Positions 10,431-19,860 of a stretch of DNA of 64,000 nucleotides are shown here, piece by piece. Location of the stretch: NCBI GenBank assembly GCA_023897205.1, contig JAHWDD010000006.1, forward strand, positions 496,001 to 560,000. The letters run 5' to 3'. The position numbers were made by a program, and so were the translations under genes. The notes beneath the pieces are model-generated. The model had not been told where the DNA came from. It did no database searches and saw nothing but the letters and a program-made list of their open reading frames with translations. This DNA is from Exophiala sp. HKRS030. Lineage: Eukaryota > Ascomycota > Eurotiomycetes > Chaetothyriales > Herpotrichiellaceae. The stretch's first letter is position 1; each line of letters starts with the position of its first letter.

Positions 10431-11986
10431 TTACAACCTGGCCCCCGCTGCAGACTGAAGATCCTGAATCACTTCAGCGGCGCCTCGCTCTCCGGCACGC
10501 ACTGCGCCCTCCATATATCCCTTCCACTCAATGGCCGTCTCGGTGCCGATGAAATACAGGTTGCCCCAAGGTCGACGTAGAGCATTTCCCAGCCGAGGCC
10601 AGATCCCCCCGGGCGCTGGCATGGGGCACGGCACGCCCTCAATGAAGGGTTCCTTGGCCCAAGCCTTTTCAATGGTCTGGATGGTGTCGTAGACCTTGGG
10701 GCCGTGTTCAGGACCCACCATCGTCGCCAGCTGCTCTTTGACCTTCCGGACGCGTCGAGAGACCGGCAGCCGAGACCACTCGTGAGCGTACCGACCACCG
10801 ATGAGGCATGAGATGGCGAACATACCGTCCGCATCGGACGAGACGTCGCGCGAAAACACCACAGGTCCGGACAAGTCGATGAAGGAGCCGTTGAACCCCG
10901 CCGCACGCCACCAGGGGTCGGCGTAGATCAAGATGCACTTACAGTAGGGACCGAGATGCACCGAGTCCACGTACTCTTGCTTGTCGACCGGTAGGGGCGG
11001 AGAGAATCGAATGTGGCGGTACAATGGTGTCGGGACCGAGATCAGAACCTTGCGCGCTCGAAAGACCCGACCAGGTAAGGTCTCAACGATTGCATCTGTA
11101 CTGGTCTGGGTGATGGCATTGACGGGACAGTTTAGGTAGACGCTGGCTGGTTTGAGGTTCGCTGCTAGGCAGTTTGATACGGTTTGATTTCCTGTGGCAC
11201 GCCCGCGAGACTCGTCAGTGGCCGAGTCTAAAGCTTGTACAGGAAGGAGATGGGAGCAATCATACCTCGTCGATTGGTCATGTACTGAGCCCCCTCAGGC
11301 CCATCACTCAACAGGCTCTCGATCCCACCTGCGCTTTTCACGAAATCCAGCCAGTACACCAACCCAACATCATCTGGATCAGTCCCGGTCAAGTCATGGA
11401 TCCAAGCAGTCCAGAACCCCAGCGCAAACCCGTCGGCTCCTTTGGACCGGAAATACTCACCAAGCGAAATGTCTTCGATGTGGTCATTCGCTGCCGAGTC
11501 GTGGAGGTTAATTGACTGACAATCTGCGTCCATATCTGCACCGAGCTTCTCAAACATGGCCCGCTGCGTCTCCTCTATCGCCGGCAGCCCAGGCCACCGT
11601 GTGCGGTAGGAACGGTCCTTGGAGCTCATTCTGAAAACTTCGTCCCCTTCCATGCGCTGGATGATAGGCTCGCAGCCAAACTTGTTGAACAGCGCGTACA
11701 TCCGGCCGTGCGTTTTGTCGTTGATCCATGCCGCGCCGAGATCCAGCACTCCTGGTCCATTCTCGACAGTGGTGGTGAATGTTTTGCCGCCGACACGGTC
11801 TTTGGCCTCGAGAACAACACAGGAAAACCCGGCAGCTTGGACGTCGGTCGCGGCCTGGAGTCCGCTAAGTCCCGCGCCAACCACGACCACATCAGTGTCT
11901 AATACGGATCCATGGCGTTCAGAGGGGACGTATGCTGATAAGTTGAGGGGTTTGGAGGAACTGTGGTGTTGGGTGACTTTTGACAT
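10431..11986 (-). CDS. Flavin amine oxidase (MAO-N-like), peroxisomal signal ARL
   Basis: Two exons, complement(11266-11986) and complement(10431-11191), give 493 residues. The splice joins YMTNRRG to NQTVSNCLAANL in frame, skipping a stretch with stops. Residues 32-60 form the dinucleotide-binding motif (VVVVGAGLSGLQAA, then VLEAKDRVGGKTFT). LGAAWI follows, and the C-terminal FAD segment reads YFIGTETAIEWKGYMEGAVRAGERGAAEV, which is the fungal monoamine oxidase pattern. The last three residues, Ala-Arg-Leu, fit the type 1 peroxisomal targeting consensus, which would place the hydrogen peroxide it makes next to catalase. It oxidises primary or secondary amines to imines/aldehydes with release of NH3 or an alkylamine and H2O2. 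Expected partners nearby are the amide hydrolase (amine source) and the Rid protein (imine removal). Confidence 0.92.
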
Positions 11987-13820
11987 CGTAATGAGGTGAT
12001 GCTGGTCTCGAGGGTCGAGGTTATCGGCTTAGTTAGTCGAAGTGATGGGCATGTACTGGGAGCGTAATGATTTCTCGATCGGCGTTTCTCAAGACAAGGA
12101 AAACCACACTGCCTAAGGTTAGAGGATCAGAAGTCTCCTATCGCCCGGTATTAATAGGAACGAATATGAGATGTTCACTCCGAACAACCGTGAGACTCCA
12201 CGCCTAGAGGCCAGTTCGGTGGAGGACGCTACGATTTTCTCCTAGAAGAGCAAGGTCTTCAGTCTTAACACGCCACGACCTACCGGTGCTGCGGGCCACG
12301 CCGTTCTGGGAGGTAATCTCAGTTACTTCTTCCATGCTAGAAGCAAAAAAAGCTATTTCCCCGTTCTGAATTCCCTCTCCGCTTGAAGACCCTTGCCATC
12401 GTTGGATCGTTTACATTCTTCCCCTGCAAATCCCAGGTGGGTTAGATCAGGGATACCAGCCACTCATCGCAGCCAGGGATGAGCCAGCGAGAAGCTCCCC
12501 CAATGCTAAATTCTTGGTAAGAGTGGAGACATCTTTCAAGCACTTTGCCTTTTTGGGTAATCGTCCTAAACGGGTATGCAAATGAGATAGGTAGTTACCT
12601 ATCTCATTTCTCAGAGTGCCCACCAAGCTCTCCTCGTGCAATGCAAGGATACTTGCCTTGCTAACCTCGAATGATCTGGGCGTGTTTCGTGTCTGGGTCA
12701 AGGTACCTGGATCAAGCCCGAGCTAACGATTACTACACTGTCTTTGTACCCATCGCCGCCCGACATTCTGCCTACCCTCGACCTTGAACTCAAGCCTGCT
12801 TGTGATCAGGATGTCCCATGCAGCCGACCTTCCGCTTCACTATCCCGATAGCCCCAACACGGTGCGCCTACCGGAATATGGCAGTCATGGAGAGCTGAGC
12901 CTGACGACTGGTATACCGAATTATGTGTTAGTTTTACATACCTAGAGCCCGGAAGGAATTCCACCGGCTTTCAAGAGCGGCCGAAGAGGTCTGCGATCTC
13001 GCCCTTGTCACTTTGTGCCTGTATTTATACAGGTAGCTTCACACTTTGTGAAAGTTCACAAGTAGTCCGGATATGGCAACAGGCTTCATAATTTACAAAA
13101 GCACCCCTCGTTGGCTCCCTGTGACGAAGATGGCCGAATTGGAGCAAGGTTTCGTACAATGCTTGCAAAACAATCGTGTGCGGACTTTGATCTGTGGGAA
13201 GATACCATGGTAACCGTGCACACAGTATACAAAGTCAAGATTGATACATGGTGAGGCTCTCTCACCGTGACTGGATCAATTCTTTTCGTCTGTTTCACAT
13301 GGGACGGTTCTCACTCAGCTAGTGGTTCTAAGCCACGTTATCTCATCTCGACGCAGAGTATTCTACATGGACGCCCAGATTACAAGAAAGGGCTCAGTCT
13401 CAAGGGTCACAATGCAAATGATGTCGTTCTTATGGCGTGAATATCAGGATTGACAACCAGATTCCCGACAGCATATCCCCCTAGAACCACCGTTCAGGCC
13501 AAATCTCGAAAAGTTTCATAACAGCTTACGGCGGGTCTAGACGGAGGTGCATTAGACTATTTCGTGAACCTGGCCGACATATCATGGTAGTATTGCCCGG
13601 ATCTAACAGGGCCGTCTCCATTTCACTCAACTCATAGGATGGAAGTCAATTTGAGCAGAGGTTGAAGCGATCAGAGAATATTAAGCGGAACCGCGCTGGA
13701 GTGGACACGGCTCCGTGTATAGTTTTCCCGTTGTAAAACTACAGCATCAGTAGTATAGAAATTAGCGATTGGATATACCGCGTCACCGAGTCGTGTCAAT
13801 ATCTTGATGACAAGTGGCTG
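11987..13820. other. 1.8-kb intergenic region with a perfect palindrome
   Basis: There is no credible gene between the amine oxidase start and the MFS transporter stop. Short open frames at 12447-12701 and 13086-13298 show no family features or splice context. The region holds a 30-base palindrome at 12580-12609, listed separately. The first few hundred bases are presumably the amine oxidase promoter. Confidence 0.5.
12580..12609. repeat. Perfect inverted repeat, 14-base arms, 2-base centre
   Basis: The left arm AAATGAGATAGGTA (12580-12593) is followed by GT and the exact reverse complement TACCTATCTCATTT (12596-12609). Such symmetry is compatible with a dimeric protein site or a hairpin; no function can be read directly. 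Confidence 0.75.
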
Positions 13821-15612
13821 TCATCTATGTTCACTAAACCTGCTCCTAGCTCGAAGTCGTGGTCCATAGATATAGAACACAAGCGGAGCCGGTGCCGTTA
13901 CGAGGGTCAAGACAGCCAAAAATGTTGTGGCTAGGTGAAAATCGAGAGTATTGTACATCTGGATTCCGAAAAGGGGGAAGGCACCAGCAAAGCAACTTCT
14001 CGCAAAGGAATTGGCGCAGAGAGCGCTGGCAGCATACAGGGGAAATCTGTTGTTCATCTCGTCAGCATTTGACCTTCATTTAACGGCCTGAGGTTCTTGA
14101 CTCAGAGCCACGAAGAGTTTGGTGCAGTGAGTCCGGGGTAGACCATTTGGTCTCATGGACGAGAACAAACTTACGCATCCACAAGATACGTGAAGATACC
14201 GACATAGGACAATATGACGCCGAGCCCGAAAAACGCGGTCCCGATAACAGGTACGATCCAGTGAATCGAAGGATAAATGGTCCATCCAAACCAGAACAAG
14301 CCGATGACGCAGAACCACGATCCAATGACACTCGAAGGGAGTCGGAATTCGGGCATGGGGTTTGCTTCACCGGTCTGTTTCTGATGCTTTGCGACTTGGT
14401 ACAGGTACAGGTGGTGCCAGATAGGAAGCGTACCGACGGCGATCAACATCCCGACAAGGATACCCAGGAAAGATAGTCCAACTTGCCACAGGTTGAAACC
14501 GTAGACCCGTTCGAAGACCAAGGCAAAGGCGCCGAAGAAGAGATAGAGAACTCCGAGCAAAATGGCCGAGAAGAGGCACAGACAAAAGCACATCGGGTCC
14601 AGGAATAACAGCATGAAGGGTCGCCAGAGAGAGGTGAGTATGGTGCGACAGATCGAGCCCTGCATGATCTCGATATTGGCATGCCAGGATTGATCCCCGG
14701 TGTCCGAGCGTCTCTTGCGTGCCTTGTTTCGCAGCAGTACCGGGGCGTACGTCTCCGGTACCGAGAATATGATCAACATGGTGACCACTCCAGCCCAGAT
14801 AAGAAGCATATAATACGTCCATCTCCACGAAGTGTAGTAGTTGATGAATCCGCCGATGATGGGGCCCAAACCTGAATTCCATAAGATTAGCTAGATTTGA
14901 CACACGTCAGGCGCAAGGGAAACTCATGAACAAAGAACGTATACTCACATGGGCCCGTAAATGGTGATGCCGAGTACACGGTCATGGGCGCCTGTAGCTT
15001 CTCCTTTTTGAAAAGATCACCCACACTTCCCCCTGCCACACTAAGGAATGCTGCTCCTGAAAACCCATTGAAGAAGCGCGCAATCAGCATGGTTTGGATG
15101 TTCTGTGCCACCGCGCACGGAATCAGCCAGATTGTGAAGAAGGCGAAGGCAAGGATGTAGATTGGCCGCCTCCCGTAGAACTCGCTGAGAGGACCGAGCA
15201 GCATGGGAGACAGTCCCAGGCCGACAACGAACAACGAGAGTCCGAGGGTGGCCACAATCCTGGAGCTTCCAAACTCTGGGTCCATCTTCTCGTACGTTGT
15301 CGTATAGATCGAAGAGGTCGCGGTAACGCATGCTGAACCGGTTGCAAGAGTGCTGACCACCAGCCACTTCTTCGCCGAGCTCATGTTCTTGGGGTTCATC
15401 CTGTCATCTGGTCCATCCCAGTCGACGATCTTTACGTTTGTGGGTGTTACGACCTTCTCGCTGGCATTTCCATTGGCAGACCTGTGACTCTCTGCGGTAC
15501 GTTCTTGGCCATTCTGTGTCAATGGATTTGACTTGTCTCGACCGGGCTTGGAGCCAGCGGTCTGCTGCTGCGAATGCTGTCTTCCAGGGCGTCCTGTCAT
15601 CTTGAATATCAT
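13821..15612 (-). CDS. DHA1-type MFS drug/polyamine:H+ antiporter
   Basis: Three exons, complement(14949-15612), complement(14175-14871) and complement(13821-14046), give 528 residues. The start at 15612 (MIFKMTGRPG) is chosen over an upstream in-frame ATG at 15741; 15600 is equally possible. A polar N-terminus leads to IVDWDGPDDRMNPKN, a hallmark just before the first helix of the Tpo1/Flu1/multidrug branch of the MFS. Motif A is seen as LGPLSEFYGRRPIYI. The splices rebuild SPFTGPCLGPIIGGF and TYLVDAFPLYAASALCANSFARS, both conserved in the family. Twelve membrane helices are expected in the plasma membrane. As the last gene of the catabolic block it may export a toxic intermediate or import substrate; the direction cannot be told from sequence. 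Confidence 0.9.
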
Positions 15613-16387
15613 GTCCTGCCGGTCGTAGACTTGAGGTTGCAAGGTGATCGTCGTTGACCTTGTCGTGAGTCTCTGAAGAGGATAAAAGAGGCTCCTCGCT
15701 CGTACGGTGCAAGGCGACAAGGATACATGAAGATGGTGCACTGTATTTGTCTGTCTTTATTTGATACCATATCTACCACTTGGACCCATGTCGACCCGGA
15801 AGTACCGGTGGACCAATATAGCACGATGCTTTCTTTGAATCGGGTACATTACCATAATCGTGAGGAAGATCCTGGTTGAATGTACACCTGGACTATTTCC
15901 ACAAACTAGGTTGGCTAGCCAGGCTCTGATTGGACTCAATCTCAGTAGATATCGACTGGAGACCATGGAACCTCAATAACCGAACCCAGGAGTAGAATTC
16001 CCGAAAGCGATCGGGAAATGAATCACACGTCACCACCCAGTATTATTTACCATTTTACAGGCCAGGTACGAAGCTGAGAAATCATGACAACGGGATCGTA
16101 CTTCACGAACAGTTGTTGCAGCCTCGTCCACTTGCAATGCACTGGTGCCAGCGGCCTTCGTGTCGTCGGCTCGAAGATAGGGCCGATGCGAAATTCGTCT
16201 GAAAGGCCCCGGCAACAGTGCTCCTCAACATAGACACTAGGGTTAAATCTCTCACTGCGGGCAAGAGACCAGTGAGCTATATGTAGATGCAGGGGCAAAG
16301 AAGGGGTAGATGATGTGCTGTCGCTATTATCCAGCCTGACTTTCCAGTTCAGACTGAGCGTCGACCTGTGAAGACTCTTATGGGATT
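15613..16387. other. Intergenic, upstream of MFS transporter
   Basis: About 770 bases without a supported gene. The proximal part is the probable MFS promoter. No repeats or RNA genes are seen. Confidence 0.4.
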
Positions 16388-16603
16388 ATGGATGTGGTCG
16401 ACCTGCTAATCCAAGCTGACATCGCAAAAGAGAAGCTTATGGAGGAAGCTTCTCGTTCAGATATGCGTCTCAGGGTCCTGGTTGGACACGCAAATTACTA
16501 CGATTCAATCACTCAGCGACTTCATGTTTTGACACATCCCGGCGAAGATACACTATCGATGGTAAAAGACGTTAGTAAAGACAACGGCAACTGGGACGGA
16601 TAG
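16388..16603 (+). CDS. Possible small protein with an LVGHAN motif
   Basis: A 71-codon frame, intronless, starts MDVVDLLIQADIAKEKLMEEA and contains RVLVGHANYYDSI. Small acidic/helical fungal proteins with an 'LVGHANxLDSL' core are common and unnamed, and the helical lead followed by this core is what is seen here. After the core the sequence diverges (TQRLHVLTHPGEDTL), so this may be a decayed or truncated member. There are no neighbours within 800 bases on either side. It could also be a chance frame. Confidence 0.35.
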   Translation: MDVVDLLIQADIAKEKLMEEASRSDMRLRVLVGHANYYDSITQRLHVLTHPGEDTLSMVKDVSKDNGNWDG

Positions 16604-17443
16604 TATAGCTAGGAGGTACGCCTCAATTCCCAATCACTAGTCCGTGGATTTTAACTAGTAGGCCAGCATCCGGTAGAATGAGTCTGGACACACGATGTCA
16701 ATATAGCCCTCTGCACGCTTCTCCCAATGGGAGACAGAACAGGAGATGAGTAGACAGCGTTTGGAGGAAGCACAAAAGACAGCAAGAGAACTTTGGAAAG
16801 GAGAAAGATCAAAGACCCGAAGGTCAGTAACGAAATTACTGACCAAAAACCCTTGTCCATGGTGACGCGCGAGGTGGACACCGAGAGTGTCAGAAGCCCC
16901 TTGATTATTGGCCTCGGGCACCGTAAAGGGAAAGACCACCCTGGGAAGGAGATGCAGCAGAGACCGATACGTGGTCCGGAGGATATACGATCGACTAAGA
17001 TGCAAGACGTATACACAGATGGTGGCAGCACCGACAGCCATGTCGGAGACTCTGCGGTCGTCTAGGAGTTTCAAGTTTGTTGGATCTCTACACATTCTCT
17101 TGGTACACTCAACAACGAAGCAACTAATCGAGCGATGAAAGAGGCTACAGGATAGAAGATTGTGGATAGAGCAGGCTTCGCTCCAAGTCTGGAAGTGACT
17201 ACCGGTTTTTCTACCAACCCTTCATATATCTTCCGTGTCCTCTAGCTTTTTCGAGACGTTACCAGCATTAAATAAAGGCTCTGGTCACTTCACAAAATAG
17301 TAACAGCGGAGCTATAGATTAGTCAAAATACTTCCAGCATCTTATAAATGTTCAACGTGGTCCCATTAGAACCCTTCTCACAAATGGCTTCTGTGATGAC
17401 CGTTCACCCCCTCCCCCCTGGAAATCACAGAAACAGGGGAACC
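16604..17443. other. Intergenic, 3' of the GPI-anchored protein gene
   Basis: No supported gene. Overlapping frames on both strands at 16651-17095 are mutual shadows without family features. A short poly-C/CT stretch lies near 17409. Confidence 0.4.
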
Positions 17444-18424
17444 CTACGCCATAGCTGATACCACAAGCGCAATAACAGCAAGTGTAACGATTTGCAGGCC
17501 GGTCCCGAATGGCACAGCACGTGGCGAGGCGCTGCCGGTGTAAATATGTACGGATGGTATAGCCGCGTTGGTGGACTCAGCCTCGGTCCATGTGCTCGCT
17601 GCTGAAACCGGGGTCGAGAAACCCATCGATGTGCTTATACCGTTAATTGCCGACCACGAGTTCATTGTCGTTGCGGTCACCGCAGGGTTCTTTGTGGTCG
17701 AAAGAGATGATGCCCACTCTTCCCAAGTTGAGTCCGTCTTGGCAGCGACTCCTGTTGTCAAGGATAACCAATCTGGCCAATTCTCTGTCGTGGAAGTAGC
17801 TTCAACCATCATTTCTGATGTGGTGGTCCAATCTGCCCAGTCGATTGTGGGGTCACTTTTAACAGTCACCGTTGAAGACACCCAGTCCGACCAAGTTCCG
17901 TCTATCGTGCTAGTATGGACCTTGCGAGTTGATGTCGTGATTGTAAGAGGTGCCCAATCAGCCCAGGAAACCACAGTAGTGGTATGCGGGTCCGCAGTTG
18001 AGCTCGTGATTGTGGACCAATCAAGCCAGGGGTTGCTGGAAGAAGAAGAGACGATGGAGGCAGGTGTCGAAGTCGTTGGCGTCGAAGTCCAGTCATCCCA
18101 GGGTGCTGATTGTGCAGGAGTAGAAGTGCTCAACGCACTCACCAGCGTACTGGTACTCGATACAGAGAGTTGCGAGGGCTTGGTCGAGATGTCTTTCGCC
18201 GTTTCAGTCGTAGTAAAGCAGGCGGGTTTCGCACCGAGGGAGCAAGAAGTGACAGTCATTGTGGTGGTGGAGGTCTGCGGCCCAACAACGCTGGTCTGAC
18301 CACACTTGAGACCTGGAATGCAAGACGAAATCGTCGTGGTGGTCGTGGATGTGACTTGGCCGGTCACGACCCTTGATATGAGTGCGACGCCCAGGGCAAC
18401 ATTTACAGCAGCTTTGAACAGCAT
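17444..18424 (-). CDS. GPI-anchored Ser/Thr-rich cell-wall protein with seven WxDW motifs
   Basis: A single exon of 326 residues from the ATG at 18424. An upstream in-frame ATG at 18460 would add 12 polar residues before the signal peptide, so 18424 is preferred. The signal peptide is about MLFKAAVNVALGVALISRVVTGQ. Four cysteines in two Ser/Thr-rich pairs (SSCIPGLKCG and TSCSLGAKPACF) follow. A long Ser/Thr stretch is punctuated by WDDW, WLDW, WADW, WSDW, WADW, WPDW and WEEW at a spacing of 18-24 residues, then two single-Trp remnants. The last 18 residues are hydrophobic after TGSASPRAV, as in a GPI attachment signal. The protein is probably heavily O-mannosylated and wall- or membrane-bound. 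The function of the repeats is unknown. Its start faces the secreted protein gene at 19382. Confidence 0.8.
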   Translation of the reverse strand: MLFKAAVNVALGVALISRVVTGQVTSTTTTTISSCIPGLKCGQTSVVGPQTSTTTMTVTSCSLGAKPACFTTTETAKDISTKPSQLSVSSTSTLVSALSTSTPAQSAPWDDWTSTPTTSTPASIVSSSSSNPWLDWSTITSSTADPHTTTVVSWADWAPLTITTSTRKVHTSTIDGTWSDWVSSTVTVKSDPTIDWADWTTTSEMMVEATSTTENWPDWLSLTTGVAAKTDSTWEEWASSLSTTKNPAVTATTMNSWSAINGISTSMGFSTPVSAASTWTEAESTNAAIPSVHIYTGSASPRAVPFGTGLQIVTLAVIALVVSAMA

Positions 18425-19381
18425 GTTGATTTCAGTGAGCGATCGGCTGGAGGGTGACAATTTAGATCGAAGACAGGGAAAGAGGACAGGAAAATAGAAG
18501 CAGGATCAATGAATGACTGGGGGTCAGTATAAATTTCAACAACAAAGAGTCGATAAGACTAGACAATTGACCAAGTTACAAAATGAGCACGGTGCAACTC
18601 CCTACGGGTTTATATCTATAAATTGTAGGATATGGTTGTTGATCAGGATCCCGGCCGCATCTTCTTTAATTTCCGTCCAAGTCTCCTGGTAGCAGACCGG
18701 AACACTACGACCAGGCATAGGCATGCGACTTTGCAGGTACGAAGAAATTTGTGCTTCTAGTAGGAAGTTTCCCTTTGAAGTGGAGCAGGGTACAGCCTCG
18801 TCCGCGTTAATTCAAGTCACCGCTCATAGCGCATCCCTCATTCATACCGTCCCGCGAACATAGCTCCATACATACTTCGACGGCTAGGTGAGACATATAC
18901 TGAGTTTACGAAGGATTCACATGATTCCCGCTTGTAGCGTCCGTAGAAGGACATTGCGTAAGTCCCTGACGATGCAGATCTTCTTTCCTTTACCTACACT
19001 TCCACACTTCGGCTTGAGAGATGAATCCTGCCGTGGGCTTCTCTGACGATGAGCGGAGATTCGACAATCTAAACAGATCCATTGGAGCACATTTGAATGA
19101 TTAAACTAGGAGATGGTTCGAAGTGAAGTGGCAGTTTTGTGTACAATTCAGGGGAAGGCGGACAAATCACTCAGGTGGGAGCAGTTGAGAACTGGTTCAT
19201 AGGTGAGGCTCCAGTCTAAGAGTATCTTCGACCATACTAGGTAGTATTCGACATATAAGTATCTGTTGGTTGTCCCATGGCTTGAAGCGTTACGCCACTA
19301 CTTTCGATTTCTCTTCAAGTTCACTTCTTTGTTGTCTATATTGGAACACTCGCAATCGAATACGTTGATATATCCCCAACG
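18425..19381. promoter_or_regulatory. Divergent region between two secreted-protein genes
   Basis: A 957-base gap between outward-facing starts at 18424 (minus) and 19382 (plus). No gene is credible inside. Joint regulation of the wall protein and the small secreted protein is possible but unproven. Confidence 0.35.
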
Positions 19382-19738
19382 ATGAGGGTCAGCACTATTC
19401 TTTTCTTTGGCTCTGGCCTACTCTCTTTTGCCACCGCATCCCAGTCGGTCGTCTGGGTTACCGAGACGGAGTATTTCTGTCCTTGCACTTCTACATCATC
19501 AACGACTTCATACCTGGAACTGACTACATCCAAATCCACAACAACGGCGACGACTGTAATTCACACCAGCACTACGCCTTCATTCACCAGCAGTGCGACC
19601 ACCTCATCTCTTGCGACCGGACTAAATTGCTTGCCGTTGGGCGGTGATTGCTCCGACATAAATGTCGGCGTCTGCTGCAGCAGTACCAACTTGACTTGTG
19701 ATTCAACGACGTTGACCTGCGTTTCGGCTGACGACTAG
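19382..19738 (+). CDS. Small secreted cysteine-rich protein, cystine-knot-like C-terminus
   Basis: A 118-residue single exon. The signal peptide is about residues 1-19 (MRVSTILFFGSGLLSFATA). A CPC pair at 33 and 35 is followed by a Thr/Ser-rich linker to residue 80. The last 36 residues hold six cysteines at 83, 90, 98, 99, 106 and 113, spaced CX6CX7CCX6CX6C. That C..C..CC..C..C order is the one used by inhibitor-cystine-knot and related small disulfide folds, and occurs in many harmless fungal secreted and wall proteins. No function can be assigned: wall-associated, effector-like or binding roles are all open. It faces the GPI-anchored protein, whose cysteine/threonine-rich N-terminus is similar in composition. 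A decayed copy of its 3' end lies just downstream. Confidence 0.7.
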   Translation: MRVSTILFFGSGLLSFATASQSVVWVTETEYFCPCTSTSSTTSYLELTTSKSTTTATTVIHTSTTPSFTSSATTSSLATGLNCLPLGGDCSDINVGVCCSSTNLTCDSTTLTCVSADD

Positions 19739-19764
19739 CCGGGCTCGATCACCTCCATCTCTTC

Positions 19765-19860
19765 CGGCCGAGACCAATTTGCCTGCCATTGGGCGGTGCC
19801 TGGTCGAACACTCTGTTGTCGACTACTCGACAATATTGACCCGCGTCGGGACGATCTGAT
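19765..19860 (+). pseudogene. Decayed partial duplicate of the 3' end of the secreted-protein gene
   Basis: Just after the stop codon at 19738, the segment CCAATTTGCCTGCCATTGGG followed by CGGTG parallels CTAAATTGCTTGCCGTTGGG CGGTG inside the gene. A second block (CGACAATATTGACCCGCGTC) parallels CGACGTTGACCTGCGTTTC. About 30 bases between the blocks, including the CC pair of the knot, are missing. The copy has no start codon or signal peptide, so it is a tandem relic. Confidence 0.55.

Noticed and set aside
17568..18299. 243-codon plus-strand frame across the wall-protein gene
   Set aside because: It is the antisense of the Ser/Thr/Trp repeat region and has a biased, non-globular composition without a signal peptide.
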